This document shows, in pieces, positions 18,151 through 28,036 of a stretch of 64,000 nucleotides of DNA. How positions within the stretch are numbered: position 1 is the stretch's first letter; the number at the start of each line of letters is the position of its first letter. This DNA is from JBDHWG01 sp046328525 (GTDB lineage Bacteria > Chloroflexota > Anaerolineae > Epilineales > JAHCIE01): contig JAXLWK010000003.1 of the NCBI GenBank assembly GCA_046328525.1, positions 1,364,001-1,428,000 on the forward strand, given 5' to 3'. A model generated the notes under the pieces. It did not search any database. It was not told where the DNA came from and was given only the letters and a program-made list of their open reading frames with translations. The position numbers were made by a program, and so were the translations under genes.

Positions 18151-19815
18151 ATGTCAACGGTGACGCCTCAATCCCCTGCTGAAACAACCTCCCTGCCTGA
18201 CTACGCCGAATTCGTGCGCGACTTTCGCCCAGAACATATCGCGGCGATGCTGTCGGGCGACCTTGAGACCGGCATCAACGTGTGCTACGAAGCGTGCGAC
18301 CGCCACGCGCCCTCCGGACGGGTCGCGCTGCGATGGGAAGGGGTGAACGGCGAGAGCGCCGAGTTCACCTACGCCCAGCTGCAAGAGCAGTCGGCCCGCT
18401 TCGCCAACTTCCTGCGCGCCCAGGGCATCGGGCCCGGCGACCGGGTGGCGTGCCTCTTGCCGCGCATCCCGGAGCTGATCATCGTCGCCCTCGGCGCCTG
18501 GCGTGTCGGCGGCGTCTACCTCCCCCTGTTCACCGCGTTCGGCCCCAAAGCCATCGAGTACCGCCTTGAGCGGAGTGGGGCCAAACTCATCGTCACCGAT
18601 ACAACCAACCGCGCGAAGCTGGCGAGCATCGCCAAGCTCCCGCCGGTGATGATCGTCAGCGGCGCAACGGGTGACACGCCGGACGGCGACATTCCGTTTG
18701 CGGCGACCCTGACCGCGCAGCCCACCCAGTTCGAGCCGGTCATGCGCCGCGGCGAGGATCCGTTCCTGCTGCTGTTCACCTCCGGCACCGTCGGCCTTGC
18801 CAAGGGCGTGGCCGTGCCGATCAAGGCGCTGATGGCGTTCATCGTCTACATGCGGTACGCCATGGGCGTGACCGCCGAAGACCGCTACTGGAACGTCGCC
18901 GACCCCGGCTGGGCGTATGGCCTGTACTACGCCGTGACGACGCCGCTGGTGCTCGGCTACACGACCCACTTCTACCAGGGCGGCTTCACGACGGAGAGCA
19001 CGTACCGCATGCTGGAGAAGTACGGCATTACCCTGCTCGCCGCCGCGCCGACCGCGTACCGCATGCTCATGGCGGCGGGGCCGGCAATGGCGAAACAGCA
19101 CAGCTTGCAGCTCAGGGCCGCGTGCAGCGCCGGCGAGCCGCTCAACCCGGAGGCGATTCGCTGGGTGGCCGACAACCTGGACATCACCGTTTTCGACCAG
19201 TACGGGCAGACGGAGATCGGGATGGCGGTGTGCAACTACAACGGCCTGCGCGCTGATCTCATCCCCGGCTCGATGGGCCTGCCCATGCCGGGCTTCGACA
19301 TGGTCGCCGTGGACGCCAACTTACAGCCGGTCGGCACGGCGACGCCGGGCCAGGTCGCCGTGCGCATCGCCACGTCGCCGCTGTACTTCTTCCAGGGCTA
19401 CTGGCAGCAAGACACGCTCTCCATCCGCGACGGCTACTACCTGACCGGCGATGTCGCCGAGCTGGACGACCACGGCCACTTCTTCTTCACCGGCCGCAAC
19501 GACGACATCATCACCTCGGCCGGCTACCGTATCGGGCCGTTCGACGTCGAGAGCGCGCTCATCGAGCATCCGGCGGTCGCGGAGGCGGCGGTCATCGGCA
19601 AGCCGGACGAGGAGCGCGGCGAGATCGTCAAGGCATTCGTCGTCCTGCGATCGGGCTACGAGGCCAGCTCGACGCTGGAAGCGCAACTGAAGCGCTACGT
19701 GCGCGAGCGCCTCTCGGCCCACGCCTTCCCGCGCGAGATCAGTTTCGTGACGGAGCTGCCCAAGACGCCGAGCGGCAAGATTCAGCGCTTCCTGCTACGG
19801 CAGCAAAGCGCGTGA
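18151..19815 (+). CDS. AMP-forming acyl-CoA synthetase (acetyl/medium-chain type)
   Basis: 554 residues, ANL superfamily. It activates a carboxylic acid to acyl-AMP and then acyl-CoA. Core motifs in order: P-loop LLFTSGTVGLAKGVAV, A5 VFDQYGQTEIGMAV, A8 hinge GYYLTGDVAELDDHGHFF followed by FTGRNDDII, and the catalytic Lys in LPKTPSGKIQRFL near the C-terminus. The exact acid cannot be assigned; length and N-terminus fit short or medium-chain acyl-CoA synthetases. It overlaps the next gene by 4 nt (GTGA). Confidence 0.9.
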   Translation: MSTVTPQSPAETTSLPDYAEFVRDFRPEHIAAMLSGDLETGINVCYEACDRHAPSGRVALRWEGVNGESAEFTYAQLQEQSARFANFLRAQGIGPGDRVACLLPRIPELIIVALGAWRVGGVYLPLFTAFGPKAIEYRLERSGAKLIVTDTTNRAKLASIAKLPPVMIVSGATGDTPDGDIPFAATLTAQPTQFEPVMRRGEDPFLLLFTSGTVGLAKGVAVPIKALMAFIVYMRYAMGVTAEDRYWNVADPGWAYGLYYAVTTPLVLGYTTHFYQGGFTTESTYRMLEKYGITLLAAAPTAYRMLMAAGPAMAKQHSLQLRAACSAGEPLNPEAIRWVADNLDITVFDQYGQTEIGMAVCNYNGLRADLIPGSMGLPMPGFDMVAVDANLQPVGTATPGQVAVRIATSPLYFFQGYWQQDTLSIRDGYYLTGDVAELDDHGHFFFTGRNDDIITSAGYRIGPFDVESALIEHPAVAEAAVIGKPDEERGEIVKAFVVLRSGYEASSTLEAQLKRYVRERLSAHAFPREISFVTELPKTPSGKIQRFLLRQQSA

Positions 19816-21155
19816 CCGACAATCCACCGCCATCCCAGCAGAGGACGCTCACCATGCCCTACCCCGATGACTCCCGGCTCAGCCAGCTCGTCGAGCTTAT
19901 CCATCTCTACGGTCAGCTTCAGCATGACTACGGCGCGGACGGCATCGCGCCCGTGCTGGCGCAGGCCGAGCAGGCGCTCCAGGCAGCCCTGGCCGCGCTG
20001 CAGGCCCTGTCGCCCGACGCGGGCCTGGCGCAGCGAGAGCCGAACGACCTCGACGCCATCCGCGCCCTACGCCCCGACGGGCCACGGCGCGTCTGGGAGG
20101 GCCTGGACACGCAGCTCTACCGGGAGAAGCTCGAAGGCGCGCTTCTCGGCCGCTTTGCGGGCTGCACGCTGGGGTCGCCGGTGGAGTTCTGGAGCATCGA
20201 GCGCATGGAGGCGTTGGCGCGGGAGAATGGCGAGGCCTTTCCGCCGCGCGACTACTGGCAGTACGTCCCCGACCCGTTCGCGCTGCGCTACGCCCTCAGC
20301 CCGCGCCAGGACTACACGCGCCACAAGATGGACGGCGTCCCGGTGGACGATGACCTCGCCTACACGCTGCTGGGGCTGCTGATCGTCGAGAACTACGGGC
20401 CGTGGTTCACCACGGCGGATGTCGGCGCCGCCTGGCTGAAGTATCTGCCCTACGCCTGCACCGCCGAGGAGGTGACGCTGCGGAACCTGAAGGCCGGCGT
20501 CCAAGCCCTCGATGCCGGCGCCGTCGAGAATCCCTTCACCGAGTGGATCGGGGCGGACATCCGCTCCGATCCCTGGGGCTACCTTGCGCCCGGCTGGCCG
20601 GAACGGGCCGCCGACATGGCATACCGCGACGCCTACATCAGCCACCGCCGCCAGGGCATCTACGGCGAGGTGCTCTTCTCGGCGGCGATTGCGGCGGCGT
20701 TCAGTGTCTCGGATCCGCTCGAAGCCATCGCCATCGGGTTGACCGAGATTCCCGCCGCGTGCCAGCTCGCGCAACACATCGCCTGGGCGCTGGACGCAGC
20801 GCCGCGCATCAAGACCTACCGCGAGGCGCGGGCCGCGGTAGACGAGCGCTTCGCGCGGGTCGAGGGCGTCCATACCACGCCCAACGCCTGCCTGACCATC
20901 TTTGGTCTGTCCATCGGCGGCACGGACCTGACCCGCGTCATCGGCGAAACGGTGGCGATGGGGCTGGACAACGACTGCACGGCGGCGACGGCAGGCAGCA
21001 TCGTCGGCGCGATTGTCGGAAAGGATGGCATACCGCCGCACTGGTATCAGCGGTTCAACAACTGCATCCACTCATACCTTATCGGCCAGCCGCGCTTCGC
21101 CATCTCGGACGTCGTAGACCGCTTCACCCGCCAGGCGATCCAGGTGGCGGAATAG
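19812..21155 (+). CDS. ADP-ribosylglycohydrolase (DraG/ARH) family protein
   Basis: 447 residues from the GTG overlapping the upstream stop; an ATG at 19854 is an alternative start. The DraG fold is indicated by LEGALLGRFAGCTLGSPVEF, the acidic metal site PVDDDLAYTLLGLL, and the second site VAMGLDNDCTAATAGSIVGA. These enzymes remove ADP-ribose from proteins, nucleic acids or acyl-ADP-ribose with two Mg ions. The N-terminal 80 residues before the catalytic domain are extra. Coupling to an acyl-CoA synthetase is unusual and hints at an acylated substrate, which is inference. Confidence 0.87.
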   Translation: MTDNPPPSQQRTLTMPYPDDSRLSQLVELIHLYGQLQHDYGADGIAPVLAQAEQALQAALAALQALSPDAGLAQREPNDLDAIRALRPDGPRRVWEGLDTQLYREKLEGALLGRFAGCTLGSPVEFWSIERMEALARENGEAFPPRDYWQYVPDPFALRYALSPRQDYTRHKMDGVPVDDDLAYTLLGLLIVENYGPWFTTADVGAAWLKYLPYACTAEEVTLRNLKAGVQALDAGAVENPFTEWIGADIRSDPWGYLAPGWPERAADMAYRDAYISHRRQGIYGEVLFSAAIAAAFSVSDPLEAIAIGLTEIPAACQLAQHIAWALDAAPRIKTYREARAAVDERFARVEGVHTTPNACLTIFGLSIGGTDLTRVIGETVAMGLDNDCTAATAGSIVGAIVGKDGIPPHWYQRFNNCIHSYLIGQPRFAISDVVDRFTRQAIQVAE

Positions 21156-21160
21156 AGGGG

Positions 21161-22012
21161 CTAATCTAGCGGCAGGAGATCGCGCAGGAAGGCAAGGCCC
21201 TGCCGCGCCAGCGTGTCCTGGTCTGGGGCGAGGGGCCGCCAGAGGCAGACGGCGCGAGCGATGGCTTCCAACGTCGGAGTGAACGCCTCGATCGCTACAA
21301 CGCCGTCGTACTCAATCGCCGTCAACCCGCGCGCCACGCCGTCCCAGTTGACCTGGCCCGTGCCGGGGATGCCGCGGTCGTTCTCGCAGGCGTGGAAGTG
21401 GAAGAGCCGGTCACCGGCGCGGCGAATCGCTGCCTCGGTGTCCTTCTCTTCGATGTGCATGTGGAACGTGTCGAGGTGCAGGCCGACGGCCGGGCTGCCA
21501 ATCTCGTCGAGCAGCGCCAGGCCCTGCTCGACCGTGTTGATCATGTCCACCTCGAAGCGGTTCAGCGGCTCGAGGGCGAGCCGGACCCCGCGCTCGCCGG
21601 CGTAGTCGCCCAGCTCGCGCAGCCCGTCTGCGGCGCGGCGGCGCTCGGCGTCGCGCTCGGCGGGCGGCAGCAGGCGCGCTTTGCCGACCGACGAGTAGGC
21701 CGGGCCGCACACGACCGGCGCGCCGAGGGCCTGGGCCGTGTCCACCATCCAGCGGACGTAGTCCTTGGTGGCAGGGCGAGTCTGGGCATCATCGCTGCTC
21801 AGGTCGCGGTCGGGGCCAAAGACGCCGCACACGATCGCGCCCAGGCCGGTCTCGTCGAGGGCCGCCTTGACCGCGCCCACGTCAATGCGTGCCGGCTCCT
21901 CGCACGCCATCTCGAACACGTCAAACCCGAAGTCCTTCACCTTGCGCACCAGCCCAATGGACTCGGTGCTAAACGGTGACACCCAGACGAAGGTATTGAT
22001 ACCGATTCTCAT
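21161..22012 (-). CDS. Sugar isomerase/epimerase, D-tagatose/D-psicose 3-epimerase-like TIM barrel
   Basis: 283 residues of the xylose-isomerase-like TIM-barrel family. Expected metal ligands are visible: Glu in LALEPLNRFEVD, Asp in GLHLDTFHMHIEE, His in FHFHACENDRGIPGTGQVNW, and Glu in VVAIEAFTP. The FHMHIEE and ENDRG-PG motifs are those of ketose 3-epimerases, which interconvert free ketohexoses or ketopentoses. It is the last gene of the carbohydrate block. Regulation is presumably with the block. Confidence 0.87.
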   Translation of the reverse strand: MRIGINTFVWVSPFSTESIGLVRKVKDFGFDVFEMACEEPARIDVGAVKAALDETGLGAIVCGVFGPDRDLSSDDAQTRPATKDYVRWMVDTAQALGAPVVCGPAYSSVGKARLLPPAERDAERRRAADGLRELGDYAGERGVRLALEPLNRFEVDMINTVEQGLALLDEIGSPAVGLHLDTFHMHIEEKDTEAAIRRAGDRLFHFHACENDRGIPGTGQVNWDGVARGLTAIEYDGVVAIEAFTPTLEAIARAVCLWRPLAPDQDTLARQGLAFLRDLLPLD

Positions 22013-22027
22013 GCGACAACTCCCTGG

Positions 22028-22049
22028 GCCGACTGAAGTCGGCGCTACA
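22028..22049. repeat. TGTAGCGCCGACTTCAGTCGGC repeat copy
   Basis: GCCGACT-GA-AGTCGGC followed by GCTACA lies in the 48-nt spacer between two block genes. Read on the minus strand it matches the TGTAGTGACGACTT-type repeats at 10.72 and 37.99 kb and the right end of the 42-kb element. Confidence 0.65.
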
Positions 22050-22060
22050 GTTCACACCCC

Positions 22061-23386
22061 CTAGATCGTCTCCACCGCCAGACCGAACACGTTGGAAATC
22101 AAGTCAATATCGTCGCGGACGTGGCCCGTCATCAGCAGATAGTGGTGGGACGAGGCGCGCTTCATCAGACGCGGCCCGCTCGACACGCGAATGACGCCGC
22201 CGTTCAGGCAGTCGGAGTTGGGGAACTGGGCGTAGCCCTCCAGGTCCCCCTCCGCCACGGTAAGGGTGTTCATCGTCGGTGCAAGCTTGGCGAGGGTGAC
22301 GTCGCCGGTCGGCAGCAAGGCGTCAATGGCCGTCGCGTTCGGGTCGGTGATGCGGAGAACGCGCGGGCGCAAAGCCCACTCGGTGGCGAAGGCTTGCGGC
22401 AGCACGCCGAGGTAGCCGCAGTGGGCGACCAGGACGTAATCGTCCGGGTTGTGGAGGACGTCGGGGTAGCGATCAATGCGCTCGTGCTTCAGCGCCGCCA
22501 TGCCCATCAGGAACGGGTACAGGTTCGTCATCATAATGGGAACATCCAGCGAGCGGTTCAGGATGTACTTGGTGAGCATGGAGAGGGTGTCGGCCTCGCA
22601 GCCCCAGATGAGTCGCCGCTCGGTGTAGAACATGTTCCACGCCAGGCACGGTGTCGTGTCCGAGAAGTGGGACTCGTTCAGGCAGTTGATGCCCACCCCG
22701 CCGATGCGCTCGTCGTCGCCGATCTCACGCTTGAGGGCGATGTACATCTTGATGGCGCTGCGCAGCGAGTGGGGCGAGACGCCGGGCGTGTTCAGCTCCC
22801 ACTGCGCCAGCGTTGCGTCGGCCTCCGCGTCCGGAATAGCCTTTGCCGCCGCGCCCAGATCCCTGAAACTGCGCTTCTCGATGGTCACGCCGAACTTCTG
22901 GAACATCCGCTGCGTGCACTCGTCTTCCCACCAGTAGAAGCGCTTGAAGATTTCGGGCTGGAAGCCGGCGCCGGGGTTGTCCTGGAACGCGAGGAACGTC
23001 GTCTGCGCCAGTTCACGCTTGACGCCGAGGGCGCGGCACACCTTGCGCGTCTGCGCAAGGCTGTACGGCGTGATGGTGTTGACGCCTTCGGCGCGCATGT
23101 AGCTGGCAATCTCCCAGTCCCACATCGCCATCGTGCCGAACTCCGACGTCACGATGAGGATGGGGCGGTCAATCGCCTTGAAGTGCACGAGCTGCCGATA
23201 CGCCTCGCCGAGGATCTGCGGGAACAGCACAGCGTCGGCGTCGGCCGGCAGCGGCTGCCCCAGCGCGACGGGTGGTAGGAACTCGGCGACATCCTGGAGC
23301 GACTCCTGGAGAGCCGCGAGCTGCAAGTCGAACTGCTCATCGCGGCCGGGATCGAAGTACACCGGCGCAAGGCGCGCTTTCATCAT
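22061..23386 (-). CDS. L-fucose/L-arabinose isomerase-like protein
   Basis: 441 residues. The N-terminal third (VYFDPGRDEQFD, DADAVLFPQILGEAY, RPILIVTSEFGTM) has the alternating beta-alpha layout of the fucose/arabinose isomerase N-terminal domain, and the later part (IGGVGINCLNESHFSDTTPC, APTMNTLTVAEGDLEG) matches the C-terminal region of that superfamily. These enzymes convert aldoses to ketoses or act as noncatalytic relatives. I cannot verify all metal ligands, so activity is uncertain. The start MMKAR has GGAGAG upstream. Confidence 0.7.
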   Translation of the reverse strand: MMKARLAPVYFDPGRDEQFDLQLAALQESLQDVAEFLPPVALGQPLPADADAVLFPQILGEAYRQLVHFKAIDRPILIVTSEFGTMAMWDWEIASYMRAEGVNTITPYSLAQTRKVCRALGVKRELAQTTFLAFQDNPGAGFQPEIFKRFYWWEDECTQRMFQKFGVTIEKRSFRDLGAAAKAIPDAEADATLAQWELNTPGVSPHSLRSAIKMYIALKREIGDDERIGGVGINCLNESHFSDTTPCLAWNMFYTERRLIWGCEADTLSMLTKYILNRSLDVPIMMTNLYPFLMGMAALKHERIDRYPDVLHNPDDYVLVAHCGYLGVLPQAFATEWALRPRVLRITDPNATAIDALLPTGDVTLAKLAPTMNTLTVAEGDLEGYAQFPNSDCLNGGVIRVSSGPRLMKRASSHHYLLMTGHVRDDIDLISNVFGLAVETI

Positions 23387-23416
23387 CAGGCACTCTCCTT
23401 ATCGGGCGGCGGCGGG

Positions 23417-24406
23417 CTAACCGCGAACGGTCGCGGCGGCCCGTTCCAGCCGTCCAAACACATCATCGGTGATCTCAACGTGCAGCACCTGCCCCACGAC
23501 CTGAGACCAGCCGTGGACGAAATACACCCAGCCATCCTCCACGAATAGGTTGCGGCTCTCGGCCTGACGCTCGGCCTGGTGCAGGAAGTCCAGCTCGCCG
23601 CGATAGTTGAACTCCCAGGCGATGCCGTGGCGTGGGAACAGGCCGTCGTCCGTGACCGGCGAGCCGGGCGTGTCCTTGCCCATGCCGGTGGCATTGACGA
23701 CGATGCTGCCGTCGGGTAGGTCGGCCATGATGCGGTCGTTCCGCCGTGCGTCGGCGTTCTCGATGTACGTCATCTCGATGTCCGTCGCCAGGGTATCCAC
23801 CATCGCCTGCATGCTGTGGAGACGCTTCGGCGAGCGGTTGACGACGATGATGCGGCGCGGCCGGTCGGCCTTGTCGGCTTTGGAGATGAGGTGAAGGACG
23901 GTCGAGACCGACGAGCCGCCGGCGCCGAAGATCAGGACATCCCCGCCTGTGCGGCCGAAGTACCCCGCGCCCGTGATGTGGTCCATGCTCAAGCCCGCCG
24001 TGATCGGGTCCTTAGCGTGGCCTTCGAGACGCCCATCTCGCTTCGAGATGCTCGACAGCTCGCCCGTCAGCTCAGCGTAAGGATCGAGATAGTCGAACAT
24101 GTCCTTCGCCGCCTCGTACAGGTCAATCTTGTGGGTCGTCACGAGCGCGCCGATGGATTGGGGGTCGTACTTGATCTGGGCGACGGCGGCGCGGTAGGCC
24201 GCCGGCGTGTCGTGGATTTTCAGGTCCATCCCCTCCAGCACGACGTCCGGGCGGCCCAACTCTTTCATCCACAGTGGGAAGACTTTGTTGATGGAGGACT
24301 TGCCGGTCGTCACGCCGATGAAGTAGAACGTGGGCACACTCTTGGTCTGGATGGCGTAGGCGTTCGTCCCACTCTCAGGCTGTAGATTGAGGTCTGGTCT
24401 GTCCAT
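23417..24406 (-). CDS. Shikimate-dehydrogenase-like oxidoreductase in a sugar gene block
   Basis: 329 residues. It has the shikimate dehydrogenase two-domain plan: an N-terminal substrate domain (FYFIGVTTGKSSINKVFPLW) and a C-terminal Rossmann domain with VLIFGAGGSSVSTVLHLIS and VVNRSPKRL. The catalytic Lys (LVTTHKIDLYE) and Asp (GHAKDP) appear conserved. The residues that hold shikimate in true AroE (the NVT-P-K and GAVNT pattern) read VTTHK and GELSSI, and the protein is longer than AroE. It therefore probably oxidises another polyol or keto acid. AAGGAAT precedes the ATG at 24406. Confidence 0.8.
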   Translation of the reverse strand: MDRPDLNLQPESGTNAYAIQTKSVPTFYFIGVTTGKSSINKVFPLWMKELGRPDVVLEGMDLKIHDTPAAYRAAVAQIKYDPQSIGALVTTHKIDLYEAAKDMFDYLDPYAELTGELSSISKRDGRLEGHAKDPITAGLSMDHITGAGYFGRTGGDVLIFGAGGSSVSTVLHLISKADKADRPRRIIVVNRSPKRLHSMQAMVDTLATDIEMTYIENADARRNDRIMADLPDGSIVVNATGMGKDTPGSPVTDDGLFPRHGIAWEFNYRGELDFLHQAERQAESRNLFVEDGWVYFVHGWSQVVGQVLHVEITDDVFGRLERAAATVRG

Positions 24407-24459
24407 GATTCCTTCTTTTATGTCGAGACAGGGTGTCACGGGCCGTCAGAGCGCCCGTA

Positions 24460-25424
24460 TCAGACGACTCGGTAGCGTGGGCTATCGCCCCGCAACACGG
24501 CCAGGCAGTCGTCCAGAGACAGCCGCCCCATGGCGTTCATCGCGCCGTCGGAGTGCGCGCCCATGTGCGGCGTGGCGATGACCTGCGGCATGCGCAGCAG
24601 GGGATTGTCAGGGTCGGGCGGCTCCGTGTCGAACACATCCAGCGCCGCGCCGCGCACGTGGCCGCCGCGCAAGGCGTCGCACAACGCCCCCTCGTCCACC
24701 AGCTCGCCCCGCGACGTGTTGATGAGGAACGCGCCCGTCTTCACTGCCCGCAGAAAGGCCGCATCCACCATGCCGCGCGTCGCGGGCAAGAGGGGCACGT
24801 GGAGCGAGACGAAATCCGCCTGGGCCAGCAGGGTCGCTAGCGAAACCAACTCGACGCCGTGCGCCGCCGCAAACGCCGCGTCCGCCGCCACATCGTAAGC
24901 CAGGATGCGGCAGTCGAAAGGGACCAGGCGGCGCGCCACCCCTTTGCCGATGGCCCCCAGCCCGACGAGACCGACGGTCTTGCCTTCGAGCAGCAGGCCG
25001 GTGGTGCGCGGCCACTCGCCCCGCCGTGTCGCTTCGGCGGCCGTCAGGATAGGACGGGCCAGGTTCAGCAGCAGCGCCATAGTCAGCTCGGCCACCGAGA
25101 CGGCGTTCGCCGTCGGCGTGTTGGTAACGATGATGCCCTGCGCGCGCGCGGCGTCGAGGTCCACGTTGTCTGTCCCGACGCCGTAGCGCGCGATCACGCG
25201 CAAGCCGTCGGCCCCTCGCAGAGCGGCGGCGTCGAAGTCGTCCAGTCCGGCGATGCAGCCGTCCGCCCCCGACAACAGGTCGGCGAGCTGCGCCGAGGTG
25301 AGCGGCTTGCCGACAGGGTTGTAGGTCACGCGGCCGACGGCCCCCTCAAGCTCCGACCGCAGGCAGGCGTCGGCGCGGCCAAACGACGTGGCGGTGACGA
25401 GGACGTGGCAGTCGCGCAGCGGCT

Positions 25425-25428
<4 letters not shown>
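24460..25428 (-). CDS. D-isomer-specific 2-hydroxyacid dehydrogenase
   Basis: 322 residues, phosphoglycerate-dehydrogenase-like. The NAD site is GLVGLGAIGKGVARRLVPF, the substrate Arg is in LINTSRGELVDEGAL, and the catalytic His is in VIATPHMGAHSDGAMNAM. It reduces 2-keto acids or oxidises D-2-hydroxyacids with NAD(H). It has no ACT/serine-binding C-terminus, so it is not a regulated SerA. The ATG overlaps the upstream cupin gene stop (ATGA). A role in removing a sugar acid in this block is plausible. Confidence 0.88.
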
Positions 25429-26014
<586 letters not shown>

Positions 26015-26015
<1 letters not shown>

Positions 26016-26968
26016 CAAACTCCTCCCTGCGCCACTGGTACGGCGAGGCGCTCGGCGATCGCGCCGCCGGTCAGGCTGCGAACGGCGCTATCCTGGAAGC
26101 CCACGCTCGCCAGCCGCGCCCCGATCTGCGTCACGAACGCCGCCATGCCCGGCCCGCCGCCGTAGGAGCGCCACATGGCTGAGTCGGCCATGTCCGTGGC
26201 AAGCGCAATCTGGTGGTCGAACCCGGCGGCGGCCAGGGCTTCGAGGAGCGGCCAGACATTCGTGTCCGGCTGATACTTGGGGCGGAAGAACGTGTCGTAT
26301 TCGAGAACGACGCCAGCGGCGGCCAACTCGCGGTGGAGAGCAACGTCGGGCCGCTTATCAATGTGACAGAAGACGAGGCGCTGCGGAGAGACGCCCTGTT
26401 GAATGAAGAACTCCAGGAAGTGCTCGGCGGACGCGCCCTGCTCGGTGTGCATCTCGATGGCATAGCCCGTCGCCAGGGACGCCGCCGCCGCGCCTTCCAT
26501 GAGCGCCAGGGGTGACTGCTCCAGGGTTGCTTCGGCGGCGATCTTGATGAAACCTGGATAGACCGGCCCAGCGTCCTCGCGGGTCTCCGTCAGACCGCCC
26601 AGAATCTCGCCCACGAAGTAGTCGCAAGCCTGCTCGGCGGTGAAGCGGAGCTGCGGCGCGTCGGGCGCGTAATACCGGGCGCGGTGGTAGCCCGTCGCGG
26701 CGACGATGTGGACACCTGACGCGGCCGACAGGCGCGCGAGCGAGCGACCATCGCGGCCGCAGCCCCCCGGCTGGCAGTCCACCACCGCCCCGCCCCCAAC
26801 GCGGCGGAAGTCCTCAAGCTCGCGGACGATAGCCGCCGCGTCGTGGAGTTGGGGAGCGTCCGCCGCAGCGCCCGCCACAGCCGCGATCCAGACATGGGTG
26901 TGAGCGTCGGTCGTCCCAAGGGCGGACGGCGGAAGCGGGCCGTTGACCGTCATGACCTGGCTGAACAT
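26015..26968 (-). CDS. Phosphotriesterase-family metal hydrolase, probable lactonase
   Basis: 317 residues, amidohydrolase superfamily. The binuclear site is visible: HxH in TTDAHTHVW, bridging Lys in YPGFIKIAAEATLE, His in YAIEMHTEQG, His in RLVFCHIDKRPD and Asp in LATDMADSAMW. Phosphotriesterase-like enzymes in sugar clusters usually open sugar lactones rather than organophosphates, so a lactonase role after a dehydrogenase step is likely. GGAG lies upstream of the ATG at 26968. It is tightly packed with the alcohol dehydrogenase upstream. Confidence 0.85.
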
Positions 26969-26970
26969 GG

Positions 26971-28026
26971 CTATGGCTCCAGGGAGACGCGCAGGTTCTT
27001 GCCGTCGGCGGCGGCGGCGAACGCGGCCGGCGCCTCGCCCAGCGGGAAGCGGCTCGTGATCAGCGGGGCCAGGTCGAGGCGGCCGGAGTTCACGATCTCG
27101 GCGGCCCGCCAGCAGTCGTATGTGCTGCACGCCGTCGTGCCGGTCACGACAAGTTCGTTGTAGTGGACTTTGTTGGAGTCGAACTGGATGACCGAGTCGG
27201 CCTTCGATAGCCCGCCAAAGAAATTGATGCGCCCGCCCAGCCCGGCGATGTCCAGGGCCTGCTGCTGCGCCACCTTCGACGGCGCGGCGACGATCACCAC
27301 GTCGGCGCCGCGGCCGCCGCTCTCGGCCAATACCACGGCCCGTAGGTCTTCCGACACCGGGTCTACGACGCGGTCCGCGCCGAGCTGCCGCGCCTGCTCG
27401 CGGCGATACTCGCCCGGCTCGCTGACGATGACGCGAACGGCGCCGCGCAGGCGGGCGAGCTTCATGTGCAGGATGCCAATCGGCCCCGCGCCCATCACCA
27501 CCACCACGTCGCCGCCCTGGACGTTGACGGCGTTCTGCCCGCGCAGCACGCACGCCAGCGGCTCGACGAGCGCGGCCACGGCCGGGTCCACATCCTCGCG
27601 GACGGGCATGAGGTTGCCCTGGCGAATCGCCGCCGCCGGGACGCGCATGTACTCGGCGAACGCGCCGTCGAGGTTGATGCCAATCGCCTGGTAGTTGGGG
27701 TCCAGGTTGTTGTTGCCGGAGATCGTCTCGCGGTTGGCGCCCATGCCCATGTTGGGCGCGACAAACACCCGCTCGCCGACCTCGTACCCCTCCACCGCCG
27801 CGCCCAGGGCCGCGATCTCACCGACGACCTCGTGGCCGGGAATGCGCACCGTGCCGACGGGATACAGGCGGTGGCCGCCGTGCAGGATGCGCAGGTCCGT
27901 GCCGCAGATGTTGGCGCTTATCACCTTGAGCAGCGCCTCGTCTGGCCCGAACTGCGGCAGAGGCGCTTCCTCGACACGCAGATCGTTCGGGCCGTGATAC
28001 ACCGCCGCCAGCATGGTACTTTTCAT
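26971..28026 (-). CDS. Medium-chain alcohol/polyol dehydrogenase lacking the structural-zinc cysteines
   Basis: 351 residues of the zinc-type MDR family. Catalytic zinc ligands are in NICGTDLRILHGGH and IPGHEVVGE; the Rossmann motif is VVVMGAGPIGILHMKLA. The loop that normally carries four structural-zinc Cys reads VAPNMGMGANRETISGNNNL and has none. Many sorbitol/threonine-dehydrogenase relatives act on polyols with NAD. GAGGAG precedes the ATG at 28026. It probably oxidises a sugar or polyol in this pathway. Confidence 0.87.
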   Translation of the reverse strand: MKSTMLAAVYHGPNDLRVEEAPLPQFGPDEALLKVISANICGTDLRILHGGHRLYPVGTVRIPGHEVVGEIAALGAAVEGYEVGERVFVAPNMGMGANRETISGNNNLDPNYQAIGINLDGAFAEYMRVPAAAIRQGNLMPVREDVDPAVAALVEPLACVLRGQNAVNVQGGDVVVVMGAGPIGILHMKLARLRGAVRVIVSEPGEYRREQARQLGADRVVDPVSEDLRAVVLAESGGRGADVVIVAAPSKVAQQQALDIAGLGGRINFFGGLSKADSVIQFDSNKVHYNELVVTGTTACSTYDCWRAAEIVNSGRLDLAPLITSRFPLGEAPAAFAAAADGKNLRVSLEP

Positions 28027-28036
28027 CGTTGGCTCC

